Of a stretch of 64,000 bases of DNA, positions 1 through 8,030 are shown one piece after another. Position numbers and translations under genes: made by a program. How positions within the stretch are numbered: the first letter of the stretch is position 1; the number at the start of each line of letters is the position of its first letter. This DNA is from Candidatus Flexicrinis affinis (GTDB lineage: Bacteria > Chloroflexota > Anaerolineae > Aggregatilineales > Phototrophicaceae): contig JADJWE010000004.1 in assembly GCA_016716525.1 (NCBI GenBank), positions 434,001-498,000 on the forward strand, written 5' to 3'. The notes under the pieces are model-generated. The model ran no database searches. It was not told the origin of the DNA and saw only the letters and a program-made list of their open reading frames with translations.

Positions 1-943
1 GATGCAGGTCGGTGTCAGGGAAATTGACACCCTTGTCGTTCTTGAGCTTCTCGCCGCCGTCGCGCGCGCGGATCACGCGGACAACGATGCCTTCGGGGCG
101 GATGTGCTCGACCAGCGTGCCGATACGCCCATCGTCGAAGAACACCGACTCGCCGATCTTGAGCTGGTCGAGTGCACCTTCCAATGTGCAGCGCACCGCG
201 GCAGTACAGCCGTGCTTCTTGGGCGGGGCTTCGCGGGTGAGCAGGATCGTATCGCCGCGGAACACGATGCCGGCATCCGGTTTGCGCAGATCGGCCGTGC
301 GCGATTTCGGTCCGCCGAGGTCCATCGCCACTTTGACTGGCCGGCCGACATCACGGCCTGCGCGCCGCACATGCGCGATCATCGACTCCCAGTCGTCGTA
401 GGTGTCGTGGGCACAGTTGATCCGCGCACAGCTCATGCCGTGGTCGACCAAATCCTTGACAAAGCGATAGCTCACCGCCGCCTCGCTCGGCAGCGTGACC
501 ATGATGCGCACCCGCCGGCCATCCACCGGCGGCCCGAACACCTCCTCGGTGTTCAGCCCCAACAGGCGGTCGCCGCGTGCGAACTGGCCGGCGCGCGGCC
601 GGCGCGGAATGTTGTTGGATGACGCGCGTGAGATGGCGGCCAGCGAGGCGATCACGGCGTCGATGTTGGGCAGTACATGGGCTTCGATCCGCCCCAGCGA
701 CGACAACCCCCACGGTGACAGGCTGGCCTGCACGTCACGCAGGTCGCGCCGGCGCAGCGCCAGATAATGCGCGAAATTTGTCCCACTGATCATGAAGCGC
801 CGGCGTGTGATGCGCGGCCGCCACGAGTCGTAGATCGTGCGCGCCTCCTCGACGACCTGGCCGCGTAGGGCGAGCATTGTATCGAGGAGCTTGGCGGGGG
901 ATTCGACGTCGGCAGGGATGCGCGGTGGTGCGGCGGGGGCCAT
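1..943 (-). CDS. Pyruvate kinase-like protein, C-terminus cut by window edge
   Basis: Read leftwards from an ATG at 943 that follows a GAGGAG ribosome-binding site; about 314 residues are visible and the rest lies outside the window. Residues 1 to about 150 form an Arg-rich extension (containing SPWGLSSLGR) that ordinary pyruvate kinases lack. The barrel then starts: RVRIMVTLPSE, RINCAH (the family's R-x-N-x-S-H with the Ser replaced), MDLGGPKSRT and KGVNFPDTDL, which match strand 1, the substrate loop, the G-P-K-x-R-T strand and the end of the B domain. The expected reaction is phosphoenolpyruvate plus ADP to pyruvate plus ATP. The changed RINxSH motif and the long extension place it in a divergent 'pyruvate kinase-like' branch, so catalytic competence is not certain. 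Confidence 0.8.
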   Translation of the reverse strand, partial: MAPAAPPRIPADVESPAKLLDTMLALRGQVVEEARTIYDSWRPRITRRRFMISGTNFAHYLALRRRDLRDVQASLSPWGLSSLGRIEAHVLPNIDAVIASLAAISRASSNNIPRRPRAGQFARGDRLLGLNTEEVFGPPVDGRRVRIMVTLPSEAAVSYRFVKDLVDHGMSCARINCAHDTYDDWESMIAHVRRAGRDVGRPVKVAMDLGGPKSRTADLRKPDAGIVFRGDTILLTREAPPKKHGCTAAVRCTLEGALDQLKIGESVFFDDGRIGTLVEHIRPEGIVVRVIRARDGGEKLKNDKGVNFPDTDLH

Positions 944-1073
944 ACGGTACTCCTCAACAGTCAATAATTCTATTGTACCGCCAAGCCCTGCTGCGTAGGT
1001 GGACCATCGCCCGCTTTCAACCATGTGCACATGCGTTCCTAGAAGGGGTTGTATTCTGTCGCTGCGGTGCCTG

Positions 1074-1082
1074 TGGTATACT
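1074..1082 (+). promoter_or_regulatory. Extended -10 promoter for the Trm112-like gene
   Basis: TGGTATACT matches the extended -10 pattern TGnTATAAT with one mismatch and lies 36 bases before the ATG at 1118. No convincing -35 box is seen at 17 bases. Confidence 0.4.
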
Positions 1083-1117
1083 GCTGGATATCCCCACTGA
1101 TAGAGGATCTTTACGGC

Positions 1118-1372
1118 ATGTCCGACGCCCCCACGTTTCAGGCTGAGCATCTTGAGTTTCTGCGCTGTCCCGAGGCCGTGCATTTCAAGGACAAAGGGGA
1201 CGACCCGGGCCGGCTCGAACTGGTCAACCCGCATTGGCTGGCCTGTGCGGACAGCGGCAACAAGTACCCGATTCACAACGGCATCCCGTACCTCATTATC
1301 AAGGAAGGCCAGCGCTGGCGTGATACGCCGGTTGCCGACCTGCCGGTTCCGCCGCCTCCGCCCGTAGAGTAG
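1118..1372 (+). CDS. Trm112-family small protein
   Basis: An 84-residue protein. The ATG at 1118 is preferred over upstream starts because TAGAGGA precedes it and an extended -10 box sits 36 bases upstream. The sequence has the Trm112/UPF0434 pattern: FLRCPE near the N-terminus, then LELVNPHWLACADSGNKYPI and HNGIPYLI. Family members are zinc-ribbon-like partners that activate methyltransferases, but only two Cys (about 17 and 43) are present here, so a full four-Cys zinc site is not formed by one chain. The C-terminus is a run of Pro (PPPPPVE). It stands alone, divergent from the pyruvate-kinase-like gene. Confidence 0.75.
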   Translation: MSDAPTFQAEHLEFLRCPEAVHFKDKGDDPGRLELVNPHWLACADSGNKYPIHNGIPYLIIKEGQRWRDTPVADLPVPPPPPVE

Positions 1373-1505
1373 GCGTCAGGTGGCCGCCGCGAAACTTTAG
1401 CCCGGCGCGTGCGTACATTACAGTAAGTCAACCCCGCAACGCACCCCTGCACGATTGAGCAGCAGGTCAAGGCTAAGGGGCAGGAACCAGAGAAGGAGTA
1501 TCGAG

Positions 1506-1820
1506 ATGACCGAGAACACAACGCCCAACACGGACGAGAGCAACCCGCGCAGCCCGTTCGAGTCGTTCCTTTACCACCAGCGGCGCGCGCTGGAAGAGAC
1601 CGGCAAGGCGCTTGAGGCGCTGCTGCCTGAGGGTTTCCGCGAGCACGGCGCACAGGCCACGCGTGAGTTCACCAAGGGACTGCGCGTGCTGATGGAAGCC
1701 GCCGTCGAAGAAGTCAAGAAGGCTGCAGAGAAACACCAGCAGGCCGACGGTGAGTCGAGCGGGAATGACAGCCCGCCGAGCACGACCGGCACGACCAAAG
1801 TCAAAGTACAGGTGGAGTAA
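1506..1820 (+). CDS. Small charged helical protein of unknown function
   Basis: A 104-residue protein whose ATG at 1506 has an AAGGAG site eight bases upstream. The middle (about residues 20 to 75) is predicted to be helical and rich in Glu, Lys, Arg and Ala (LEETGKALEALLPEGFREHG, AAVEEVKKAAEKHQQ). The tail is a low-complexity Ser/Thr/Gly stretch ending KVKVQVE. There is no signal peptide or membrane segment. It lies 14 bases before the Sua5 gene and is probably co-transcribed with it. I do not recognise a named family. Confidence 0.65.
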   Translation: MTENTTPNTDESNPRSPFESFLYHQRRALEETGKALEALLPEGFREHGAQATREFTKGLRVLMEAAVEEVKKAAEKHQQADGESSGNDSPPSTTGTTKVKVQVE

Positions 1821-1834
1821 CCCTCCCGCACACC

Positions 1835-2935
1835 ATGGACTACTCGGCGAAGACCATCATCTTGCACGTCGATCCGGCCGCGCCAGAGCCGGATGTGATC
1901 GCCAAAGCCGCCGAGTACATCCGCGCTGGAAGGCTGGTCGCCTTCCCGACCGAAACCGTTTACGGCCTTGGGGCGAACGCACTCGACCCCGAGGCCGTTG
2001 AGCGTATTTACCGGGCCAAACGGCGCCCGGCCAACGACCCGCTTATCACGCACATCGCACAACCGACCGACTTGTACCGGCTCGCCGAGCACATTCCGGC
2101 GTGGGTCGAGCCGCTTGTGCAGGCCTTCTGGCCCGGGCCGCTGACGCTGGTCCTCAGGCGAGCTGGCCACGTGCCCGCTAACCTCGCGGCAGGCTTACCG
2201 ACCGTCGCAGTACGCATGCCGATCCATCCTGTCGCACGGGCGCTGATCGAAGCGTCGAAAACGCCGATCGCGGCCCCGAGCGCCAACACCTTCACCCGCC
2301 CCAGCGCCACCACCGCCGCGCACGTCCTCGAAGACCTGTACGGTCGTGTCGACGTGGTGATCGACGGCGGCCCGACGACGCTCGGCCTCGAGTCGACGGT
2401 GCTGGACCTCACGCAGGACCCGCCGGTGGTGCTGCGCCCGGGCGGCGTCGTGATCGAAGACCTGCGCCGGCTGATCCCCGAAATCCGTGTCGTCTCGCAA
2501 TATCTCGGCGATGAGGACGAAGCATCGCCGTCGCCGGGGCAGCTGCTGCGCCATTACGCGCCGCGTGCGCGGTTGATGCTGTACGAAGGGCCGGCCACCG
2601 CCGTGCGCACGGCGATCAGCGATACGGCCGCGCGCTATATCGCCAATGGTCGGCGTGTGGGTATCCTGACTGTCAACGAGGATGCCGCGCACTATACACA
2701 GCTCGGCGCGCGGATCATCGCGCTCGGCGAGCAGCACGATCACGCCGCTATCGGCCGCGTGCTGTTCGGCGCCTTGCGTGCGCTCGACGGGCAGGGCGTC
2801 GACGTCATCCTTGCGCCGCTACTTGATGCCGAAGGGCTTGGAGCGGCGATCCGCGACCGGCTGCTGCGCGCGGCCGAGGGCAAGGTGTTCCACGTCGGTC
2901 AGCCCGACGAACACCCCGCGCCGCACGAGGCGTAG
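1835..2935 (+). CDS. Threonylcarbamoyl-AMP synthase, long Sua5 form
   Basis: A 366-residue protein that makes threonylcarbamoyl-AMP from threonine, bicarbonate and ATP, the first step of the t6A37 modification of tRNAs reading ANN codons. The YrdC/Sua5 domain occupies about residues 10 to 205: FPTETVYGLGANA, KRRPANDPLI, WPGPLTLVL, APSANTF and the closing VVLRPGGV. A linker leads to the C-terminal Sua5 domain, recognised by PGQLLRHYAPRARLML (about residues 230 to 250), so this is the two-domain Sua5 type rather than the short TsaC. The start is the ATG at 1835, just after the upstream small gene. Cytoplasmic. Confidence 0.93.
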   Translation: MDYSAKTIILHVDPAAPEPDVIAKAAEYIRAGRLVAFPTETVYGLGANALDPEAVERIYRAKRRPANDPLITHIAQPTDLYRLAEHIPAWVEPLVQAFWPGPLTLVLRRAGHVPANLAAGLPTVAVRMPIHPVARALIEASKTPIAAPSANTFTRPSATTAAHVLEDLYGRVDVVIDGGPTTLGLESTVLDLTQDPPVVLRPGGVVIEDLRRLIPEIRVVSQYLGDEDEASPSPGQLLRHYAPRARLMLYEGPATAVRTAISDTAARYIANGRRVGILTVNEDAAHYTQLGARIIALGEQHDHAAIGRVLFGALRALDGQGVDVILAPLLDAEGLGAAIRDRLLRAAEGKVFHVGQPDEHPAPHEA

Positions 2936-2977
2936 CCGCGCCATACCCCATCCAGAACCGAATCAGGAGAGTCTGCG

Positions 2978-3370
2978 GTGACACCGCTTGTTGTGACATG
3001 GGACGACGAGTCGCAGACAGTCGTCCGGCTTGACGTTCAGCGCGACTACACGTGGCCAGAGTTTGACGCCGGCGTCGCGCATGTGAGTGACTTGGTCGCG
3101 GCCCAATCGCACCGCTGCGACATCATCGCCAACCTCGGCAAGGCGTCGGCAGAGACGCATGGCCTAAGCGCGGTGCAGCGTGCCTTGTCGGCACTGGCCG
3201 GTCTGCCCGACAACGTCGGCCTAATCGTGCTGGTCGTGCCGCCGCTGGCCGGGATGCTGCTGGCCGCCGCGCGCCGGATCGAGCCCAAGATCGGCGGGCG
3301 TGTCCACACCGCCTCGACAATCGACAAGGCGCGCGAGTTGATCCGTCGCGAACGGGCGGGCAATCGCTAG
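2978..3370 (+). CDS. Small STAS-like protein of unknown function
   Basis: A 130-residue protein with a GTG start at 2978, chosen because CAGGAGAG lies just upstream. The pattern of short strands and helices (TPLVVTWDDESQTVVRLDV, then a helix, then DIIANLGKAS, VGLIVLVVPP, GGRVHTASTIDKARELI) resembles the alpha/beta STAS/SpoIIAA-like proteins found in this type of genome, where the last helix follows an 'A.s...A...l' pattern. That comparison is by eye only. No signal peptide or membrane segment is seen. It follows Sua5 by 42 bases in the same direction. Confidence 0.6.
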   Translation: MTPLVVTWDDESQTVVRLDVQRDYTWPEFDAGVAHVSDLVAAQSHRCDIIANLGKASAETHGLSAVQRALSALAGLPDNVGLIVLVVPPLAGMLLAAARRIEPKIGGRVHTASTIDKARELIRRERAGNR

Positions 3371-3408
3371 CAATCAGCAGTTGAGACAAGCGAAATCGTC
3401 CTTGCCGT

Positions 3409-3428
3409 GGTATCATATCTGGTATCAT
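3409..3428 (+). repeat. Direct repeat GGTATCAT x2 at the toxin-antitoxin start
   Basis: GGTATCAT occurs at 3409-3416 and again at 3421-3428, twelve bases apart start to start. The second copy overlaps the toxin ATG at 3427. Ribbon-helix-helix antitoxins usually bind short repeated half-sites over their own promoter, so this is a candidate operator. Confidence 0.4.
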
Positions 3429-3852
3429 GCATCGCATCGTGTTGGACACTAATGTCGTCGTGGCCGCGCTACGTTCGCGAAACGGCGCGTCGTTCGCCGT
3501 CATGTCGCGTTTGGACTCTGATGAGTTTGTAACGTGCTTGTCAGTTCCGGTCGTGATCGAGTATGAGGCAGTGGCAATGCGACTTGTTGGATCGACCCAT
3601 TCGGTATCAAGAGATGATATTGAAGGCCTCGTGGACTACATGTGTAAGGTAGGCGTGCCGCACGTCATTGACTTTCTGTGGCGGCCTTTTCTTCGTGATG
3701 CCAACGACGACATGATTCTGGAACTGGCTGTCAATGCGCGCTGCGACTTCATCGTCACTCACAACATACGCGACTTTCGCGGAGTCGAGAGGTTCGGGAT
3801 TCAGTCGATCACACCGAAAGAGTTCCTGAAGCTGCTGGAGGTGCAGCCATGA
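3427..3852 (+). CDS. PIN-domain ribonuclease toxin
   Basis: A 141-residue protein of the 'putative toxin, PIN family' group. PIN toxins are metal-dependent ribonucleases that cut RNA when their antitoxin is lost. The first acidic residue is in VLDTNVVVAAL (Asp 7). Later acidic positions lie in the RDANDDMILELAV stretch and in DFIVTHNIRDF near the C-terminus, where the family has its third and fourth metal ligands. The stop overlaps the antitoxin ATG (ATGA at 3849-3852), which indicates a translationally coupled operon. The toxin comes first, the reverse of the usual order. Codon use looks less GC-biased than in neighbouring genes, in keeping with horizontal transfer. Confidence 0.85.
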   Translation: MHRIVLDTNVVVAALRSRNGASFAVMSRLDSDEFVTCLSVPVVIEYEAVAMRLVGSTHSVSRDDIEGLVDYMCKVGVPHVIDFLWRPFLRDANDDMILELAVNARCDFIVTHNIRDFRGVERFGIQSITPKEFLKLLEVQP

Positions 3853-4091
3853 GTGCAGTGAATGTAAGACTGCCAAAATCCTTGCACGCGGCTGTAAGGG
3901 CACTTGCCGCGGAAGAAGGGATATCGATAAATCAGCTCATTTCACAGGCCGTGGCCGAGAAAGTCGCTGCACTAAAAACAGAGGACTACCTCAAGTCCCG
4001 CGCTGCCAGAGCCGACCGCGCCAAGTTCGAGGCTGTCTTGGCAAAGGTTCCGGATGTCGAGCCTGAGGAATGGGATAAGATCGACGACTAG
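3849..4091 (+). CDS. Ribbon-helix-helix antitoxin
   Basis: An 80-residue protein that starts inside the toxin stop codon. The first 45 residues have the ribbon-helix-helix pattern: strand VNVRLPKSLHAAVRALA, then EEGISINQLISQAVAEKVA. This is the HicB/CopG-type DNA-binding fold in which the strand enters the major groove. The tail (about residues 48 to 80) is charged and would wrap the PIN toxin. It is expected to neutralise the toxin and repress the operon, possibly through the GGTATCAT repeats at 3409-3428. Confidence 0.8.
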   Translation: MSAVNVRLPKSLHAAVRALAAEEGISINQLISQAVAEKVAALKTEDYLKSRAARADRAKFEAVLAKVPDVEPEEWDKIDD

Positions 4092-4118
4092 CGCCCACCG
4101 TCCGTCACGCCGGGCGAC

Positions 4119-5990
4119 TTACTCCGGCGTGATGACAACCTCTACCACCCACTCGCCGGTGGGGAGGATGAACGCGAGATTTTGCCCCGCGTCCGCGTCG
4201 TACTGACCGATTCCGACCGTGAACGGGATATCCGGCGCCAGCTCGAAGCGCTGCTGATGCACGTGCAGGTCACCCGTGTTCCACAGATACCCCGGCACGA
4301 TATGCCCATCGACGTTGAGAATCTGCGCACCGTCCGCATCGTAGACGTGCGTGAACGAGCCAAAGGCGTCACGGCTTGCGTCGGGATTTGCCATGACCAC
4401 GTGCCAGTACGTCGTGAGCGTCCAGCGGGTACCGCGCCGGTTGGATGTCAGGTCGTAGCCGCGCAGCGACAGCCCCTGCGCCGTCGGGACGTTCATCGCG
4501 TTGGGCAACGCATCAAGGTCGATGCCGCCCGGCACAAACCTACTTATCGATGCCATCCCGCCGGTGATCGGGATAACCTGCGAATCGGATGCAAGCGGCG
4601 GCGGATCGATCGGTTCGGCACTTAGCGTTACGACCAGTCCGCCAGACACCGGAATGATGGTGACACCGGCCATGCGCACTTCGTTCACGACGTTCAGCGA
4701 GCGCCCCGCGAAACTGCTCAGAATCCACGGCAGGGTGTTGGCATACACCAACCCGCCGTCAGGCACGGCTGCGTTGATCGCCGCGCCTATGCGTTCGCCG
4801 TCGTACAGCGGGATGCTATCGAGGCCGGCGTTGAGGCCGAGACGGGTCTCCTGTGCGAGGCGCACGCTGCTGCCTGCCGACACCAGCCCCGCGGCAGCCA
4901 GCCCGCCGACGACCAGCACGCGCGCCAGCGGGGGCCGCGCGACGACTCCCGCGCCCCATGCCGCCAGCGCGAATCCTGCCGGCAGCGACAGCAGCAGATA
5001 ATGCGGATGCACCGGACTGCCGTTGTAGCTCATGGCCGCGACCGGCAGCGCGAACCACACCAGCGCGACGATCGCCGCGGGACGCCGCCCACCGGGGCGC
5101 CGCAGCGCGCCGATGGCCGCCGCAATGCCGACGCCCAGCACGATTTGCAGCGCGAAATGCGCCGACGCCTCGGCCGACTGCCACGCCGCCGCGTCGGGCA
5201 AATCAGGCGCGCGGGACACGCCGTACTGATCGCCGGTCACCAGTCGGATCGCGTGCAGCGCCGCCTCCGGCTTGACGCGTGCCGGTTCGGACGCGAAGTT
5301 GCCGATACGCGCGAACCCGGCCTCAGGGTTCGCCAGCAGCGCCAGTACGAACGCGCCAGTCGCCGCGACCAATACCGCCCCGCCGATCAGCAGGCCGCGC
5401 TTCGGGACATGCCGGCGGAAGATCACGAGCAGCAGCGCCACCGGCAGCGCGAGGAAGAACGTCAACAGGAACGTCAGCGACGACAGCGTGAGCGCGATCA
5501 GCGCCGCGCCAAGCCGGAGGACGGGCCGGGCCGCCCGCCCGCGCAGCACGGGGATCAACAGCCAAAGGATCACGGTCGTCTGGAATGGCAGCAGGCACTG
5601 CACCCACGTCGTCCGGCTGAACTCGATCATCCACGGGTTGACCGCCATCAGCCACGCCGCCGCCAGCCCCAGCCACGGGTTGTCGAGCAGAACGGCTGTG
5701 GCGCGGTAGCAGAAATACACCGCGGCCGTGTTGAGCAGCACGACGAACACGTACACCGCCAGCACCGACCGCGTGAGCGCCAGCACCGGCACGAACAGGT
5801 AGCCGGTCAGCGGCGGATTGGCGGCAAACACCGACGTGGGCTGGCCGATCAGCGGGAGCGCGCCGTGGTCGAGCGTGTCGAGCGCCTGCGCGACCGGATA
5901 GGCGTGGTCGATGTTGAGGCGCGCGGCAGGCAAATCGGCGAACCGCAGCACCGCCGCGACGGCCAGAATCGCGATCAGCACGGCCGGCAC
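4119..5990 (-). CDS. GT39-type membrane glycosyltransferase-like protein
   Basis: About 623 residues with a GTG start at 5990. The N-terminal half has around ten hydrophobic segments (first AVLIAILAVAAVLRF). Acidic residues in the first loop (NIDHAY) and FAANPPLTGYLFVP fit the ArnT/PMT class of polyprenyl-phosphate-sugar glycosyltransferases. The last 180 residues are a soluble beta-rich domain (WTLTTYWHV, FGSFTHVYD). The start is uncertain. A TATAAT box on this strand at 6074-6079 lies only seven bases from an ATG at 6067, whose frame closes after ten codons (MSTTHGHPAP). A one-base indel in the G/C run near 6037-6047 would join the two. It is convergent with the toxin-antitoxin pair. Confidence 0.7.
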   Translation of the reverse strand: MPAVLIAILAVAAVLRFADLPAARLNIDHAYPVAQALDTLDHGALPLIGQPTSVFAANPPLTGYLFVPVLALTRSVLAVYVFVVLLNTAAVYFCYRATAVLLDNPWLGLAAAWLMAVNPWMIEFSRTTWVQCLLPFQTTVILWLLIPVLRGRAARPVLRLGAALIALTLSSLTFLLTFFLALPVALLLVIFRRHVPKRGLLIGGAVLVAATGAFVLALLANPEAGFARIGNFASEPARVKPEAALHAIRLVTGDQYGVSRAPDLPDAAAWQSAEASAHFALQIVLGVGIAAAIGALRRPGGRRPAAIVALVWFALPVAAMSYNGSPVHPHYLLLSLPAGFALAAWGAGVVARPPLARVLVVGGLAAAGLVSAGSSVRLAQETRLGLNAGLDSIPLYDGERIGAAINAAVPDGGLVYANTLPWILSSFAGRSLNVVNEVRMAGVTIIPVSGGLVVTLSAEPIDPPPLASDSQVIPITGGMASISRFVPGGIDLDALPNAMNVPTAQGLSLRGYDLTSNRRGTRWTLTTYWHVVMANPDASRDAFGSFTHVYDADGAQILNVDGHIVPGYLWNTGDLHVHQQRFELAPDIPFTVGIGQYDADAGQNLAFILPTGEWVVEVVITPE

Positions 5991-6073
5991 GAGGCGGGCA
6001 GCGCGAGACTCAGGCGTGATTGCGGGTCGGGTGGTCAGGGGGCGGGGTGTCCGTGGGTGGTTGACATGACCGG

Positions 6074-6079
6074 ATTATA
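6074..6079 (-). promoter_or_regulatory. TATAAT -10 box ahead of the GT39-like gene
   Basis: A perfect TATAAT on the minus strand lies seven bases before an ATG at 6067. A transcript from it would be leaderless or nearly so. No clear -35 box is visible. Confidence 0.4.
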
Positions 6080-6150
6080 TGCGCCCACCGATTTCGACGC
6101 GATACGCGGGGTGACGCCGCCTGCTGTCCGAGGCGCGATGTATGCTGTCC

Positions 6151-6477
6151 TCAGAATATGGAAGGAACAGTAAGCCGAATCAGCACAGCGCATATCCCGA
6201 CTACCGCGACGATCCCAAGGAAAATGCGAGTGTACCATCCGAGAAAAAGCAAGAATGCTCCGTATAGTTTGAAGTATCTTGAGTAGTCGATCTCGACAAG
6301 CTCCGCCCTCTTACTGTAATCGACGAGCCAGAAGAAACGCTCCCCGGCCGGCCACTTGCCTTCCCGCATCATGTAACGTCCTGTTCGGGGCGCTCGGACC
6401 ACCGTCCACGATGCCATCAAGACGCATAAGAATCCGAACAGAAGCACGAAGGTGCCCATGACTGCCTGATAGATCAT
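6151..6477 (-). CDS. Small two-helix membrane protein, unknown function
   Basis: A 108-residue protein. The ATG at 6477 is chosen because GGAGGGGG lies just upstream; longer readings run into repeat DNA. The first membrane segment is at about residues 5 to 27 (VMGTFVLLFGFLCVLMASW) and there is a hydrophobic C-terminal region (YGAFLLFLGWYTRIFLGIVAVVG). Between them is a charged loop with RTGRYMMREGKWPAGERFFW. No family is recognised. It sits next to a palindromic repeat cluster and the insertion sequence. Confidence 0.6.
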   Translation of the reverse strand: MIYQAVMGTFVLLFGFLCVLMASWTVVRAPRTGRYMMREGKWPAGERFFWLVDYSKRAELVEIDYSRYFKLYGAFLLFLGWYTRIFLGIVAVVGICAVLIRLTVPSIF

Positions 6478-6577
6478 GTGATACCCCCTCCCGCTGCAGC
6501 TCCTCAGGATATTTCGCTGTTCAACATCCGACGTCCTCCCAATTGCGCCGTCGGTCATCCCAGTGGACCAGAATTCC

Positions 6578-6714
6578 GGACGCAATATATCGCATCCCTA
6601 CCAGACACGTTTGTTCCGCACATCTACCGTCAGTCATCGCGGCGGTGTGGTAGGGACGACAACCATGGCGTCCGTGGTAGCACCCGGCAGTCTGGACGCG
6701 ATGTATCGCGTCCC
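6578..6714. repeat. Cluster of short palindromic repeats
   Basis: Three related units lie between the small membrane gene and the insertion sequence. They are a degraded GGACGCAATATATCGCATCC at 6578-6597, TAGGGACG...CGTCCGTGGTA at about 6651-6680, and a near-perfect palindrome GGACGCGATGTATCGCGTCC at 6695-6714. The flank GGTGTGGTAGGGACG is shared with the cluster at 62.2-62.5 kb. The last palindrome runs directly into the insertion sequence's terminal repeat. No gene is seen in this gap. Confidence 0.7.
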
Positions 6715-6732
6715 ATATGCACCAAGTTAAGA
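6713..6732 (+). repeat. IS terminal inverted repeat, left
   Basis: CCCATATGCACCAAGTTAAG; it pairs with 8031-8050 with a single mismatch (position 17). Confidence 0.85.
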
Positions 6733-7979
6733 CCATGAGAAGTCGAAAACCTGCCAGAGTTGGAAAGCGAGAGGGACTTTGGCCCGTTTGGAACGGCGTG
6801 CGGCGAGACGCAGATCGGCGGTGAGCCAGAGCCAGAGGACACGCCAGAGGGGTGGGCATGTGAAGGCGCGCATGAGCAGAGGTGTATGCGTGCGGACGAG
6901 GCGAAGCGCATCGAGAGAGCCGAGGTTGTCAAGGGACCAGCCAGCGACCAACAGCATCCAGTGGGCGACCAAAACCGCCAAGAGCTTGGCGTAGCCCTGA
7001 CAGAGTTGTCGACAGGGATCGGCCGTGCGTGAGCGCAAGATCTGACCATGAGACTTCCAGAGCTTGAACAGCAGCTCAATTTGCCAGCGCGTGCGCGCGA
7101 GGGTGTGAGCTTGGTCGAAGGTCAAGTCGGGGATGTTGGTCAGATAGATCGTCCAGCGCGCGAAGGCGGTTTGACGGGGGGAGGTCGGGCGTTGGTCCAG
7201 CCGTGCTTGTTCTTTTAGCCGCGCCATCCGCGTTTGCAGCGCTTGGCGCGGGATGGGGGCCGCTATCAAGTAAGCAGACAGACGCGCTTGGTTCCCGACT
7301 TGAACAGGCAGACACTGCGGTCCGGGCAGTTGTTTCAAATGCTGCAGCAGATCGAGCGGTTCTCCCTCTGTGGTGAACACGGTCGTGCCGACTTTGAAGC
7401 GGGTGAGCCAGAACACACCCTGCTCATTCCAGCGCTGGAAGCGGGTCAGCTTGAAGAAACCCAGATCGTTCAGATGCAGCGCACCTTCGGGCAGCGCCGC
7501 GTCTACCACCGCGCTCTTCTGGTCGTTCTCTCGTAGTTCCCGCAGTTGAATCTCCAACTGCCCGCGCTGTAACTCCCAGCGTACCGCCAGTTTCACGCCC
7601 GTTGCCAACCACTCGACCCGACTGCAGTCGCTGATGTAGACGCCGTTGAATGACGGCAACACCGTCCCTTGCTGCTCGCTTCGAATGGTCTGCCGCAGCC
7701 CTTCCTCGAGTAACTGCCGCATGAACGTCACCGCGGTCGCTGTGAAACGCTGTTCCAGTCCTTGCGTACTGATCGGCATTCCAACCTGCACAGCATGGTG
7801 CTGCTGTTCGCGCCGCGTCGCTGCCGGGGCCATCAGCCCGCCAAGCACCAGCGTCTGGGCAAACCCTGCTCCCGTGACTTTTCGCTGCCGACGGATGAAT
7901 CCCGTTTTTTTGCCAACTCATTGGCTGTTGTACTCAACAGACCTTGCAGCGTTTCGCTCAGTTCCGTTATGGTTGTCAT
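6727..7979 (-). CDS. IS4-family transposase in two frames joined by a -1 shift
   Basis: Translation from ATG 7979 gives 25 residues (MTTITELSETLQ...ELAKK) and then the frame would close after about 25 more non-homologous residues. At GC-AAAAAAA-CGG (7905-7911) a -1 step moves into the frame that reads TGFIRRQRKVTGAGF and continues for 392 codons to 6727, giving a 417-residue IS4 transposase. The catalytic signature lies in ARTRWQIELLFKLWK: R-x3-E-x6-K matches the IS4 'YREK' motif, though Ala replaces Tyr. ISDCS and LNDLGFF probably carry the other catalytic acids. The product would cut and paste the element. The run of seven A residues is a known type of slippery site, but a one-base indel that inactivates the gene gives the same picture. 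Confidence 0.8.
7905..7911 (-). other. A7 slippery heptamer, candidate -1 frameshift site
   Basis: On the minus strand the first frame reads GCA AAA AAA CGG. Slipping back one base gives ...AAA ACG GGA, which is exactly where homology to IS4 transposases resumes. A-AAA-AAA is of the X-XXY-YYZ type used by many insertion sequences. Confidence 0.6.
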
Positions 7980-8030
7980 GGAAGAAGGGTCTCTTTTCTG
8001 CGGTGAGAGGCGAAAAGATTACCCTTTTTC

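Noticed and set aside
3849..4091. Reading the small protein as a full HicB antitoxin
   Set aside because: HicB proteins carry an extra RNase-H-like domain; this one has only the ribbon-helix-helix part and a short tail and is paired with a PIN toxin, not HicA.
5001..6173. A 390-codon plus-strand open frame antisense to the GT39-like gene
   Set aside because: Its product is almost entirely Arg, Gln, His and Asp without hydrophobic core, which is the shadow of a GC-rich membrane gene on the other strand; the minus-strand frame has clear membrane helices and family motifs.
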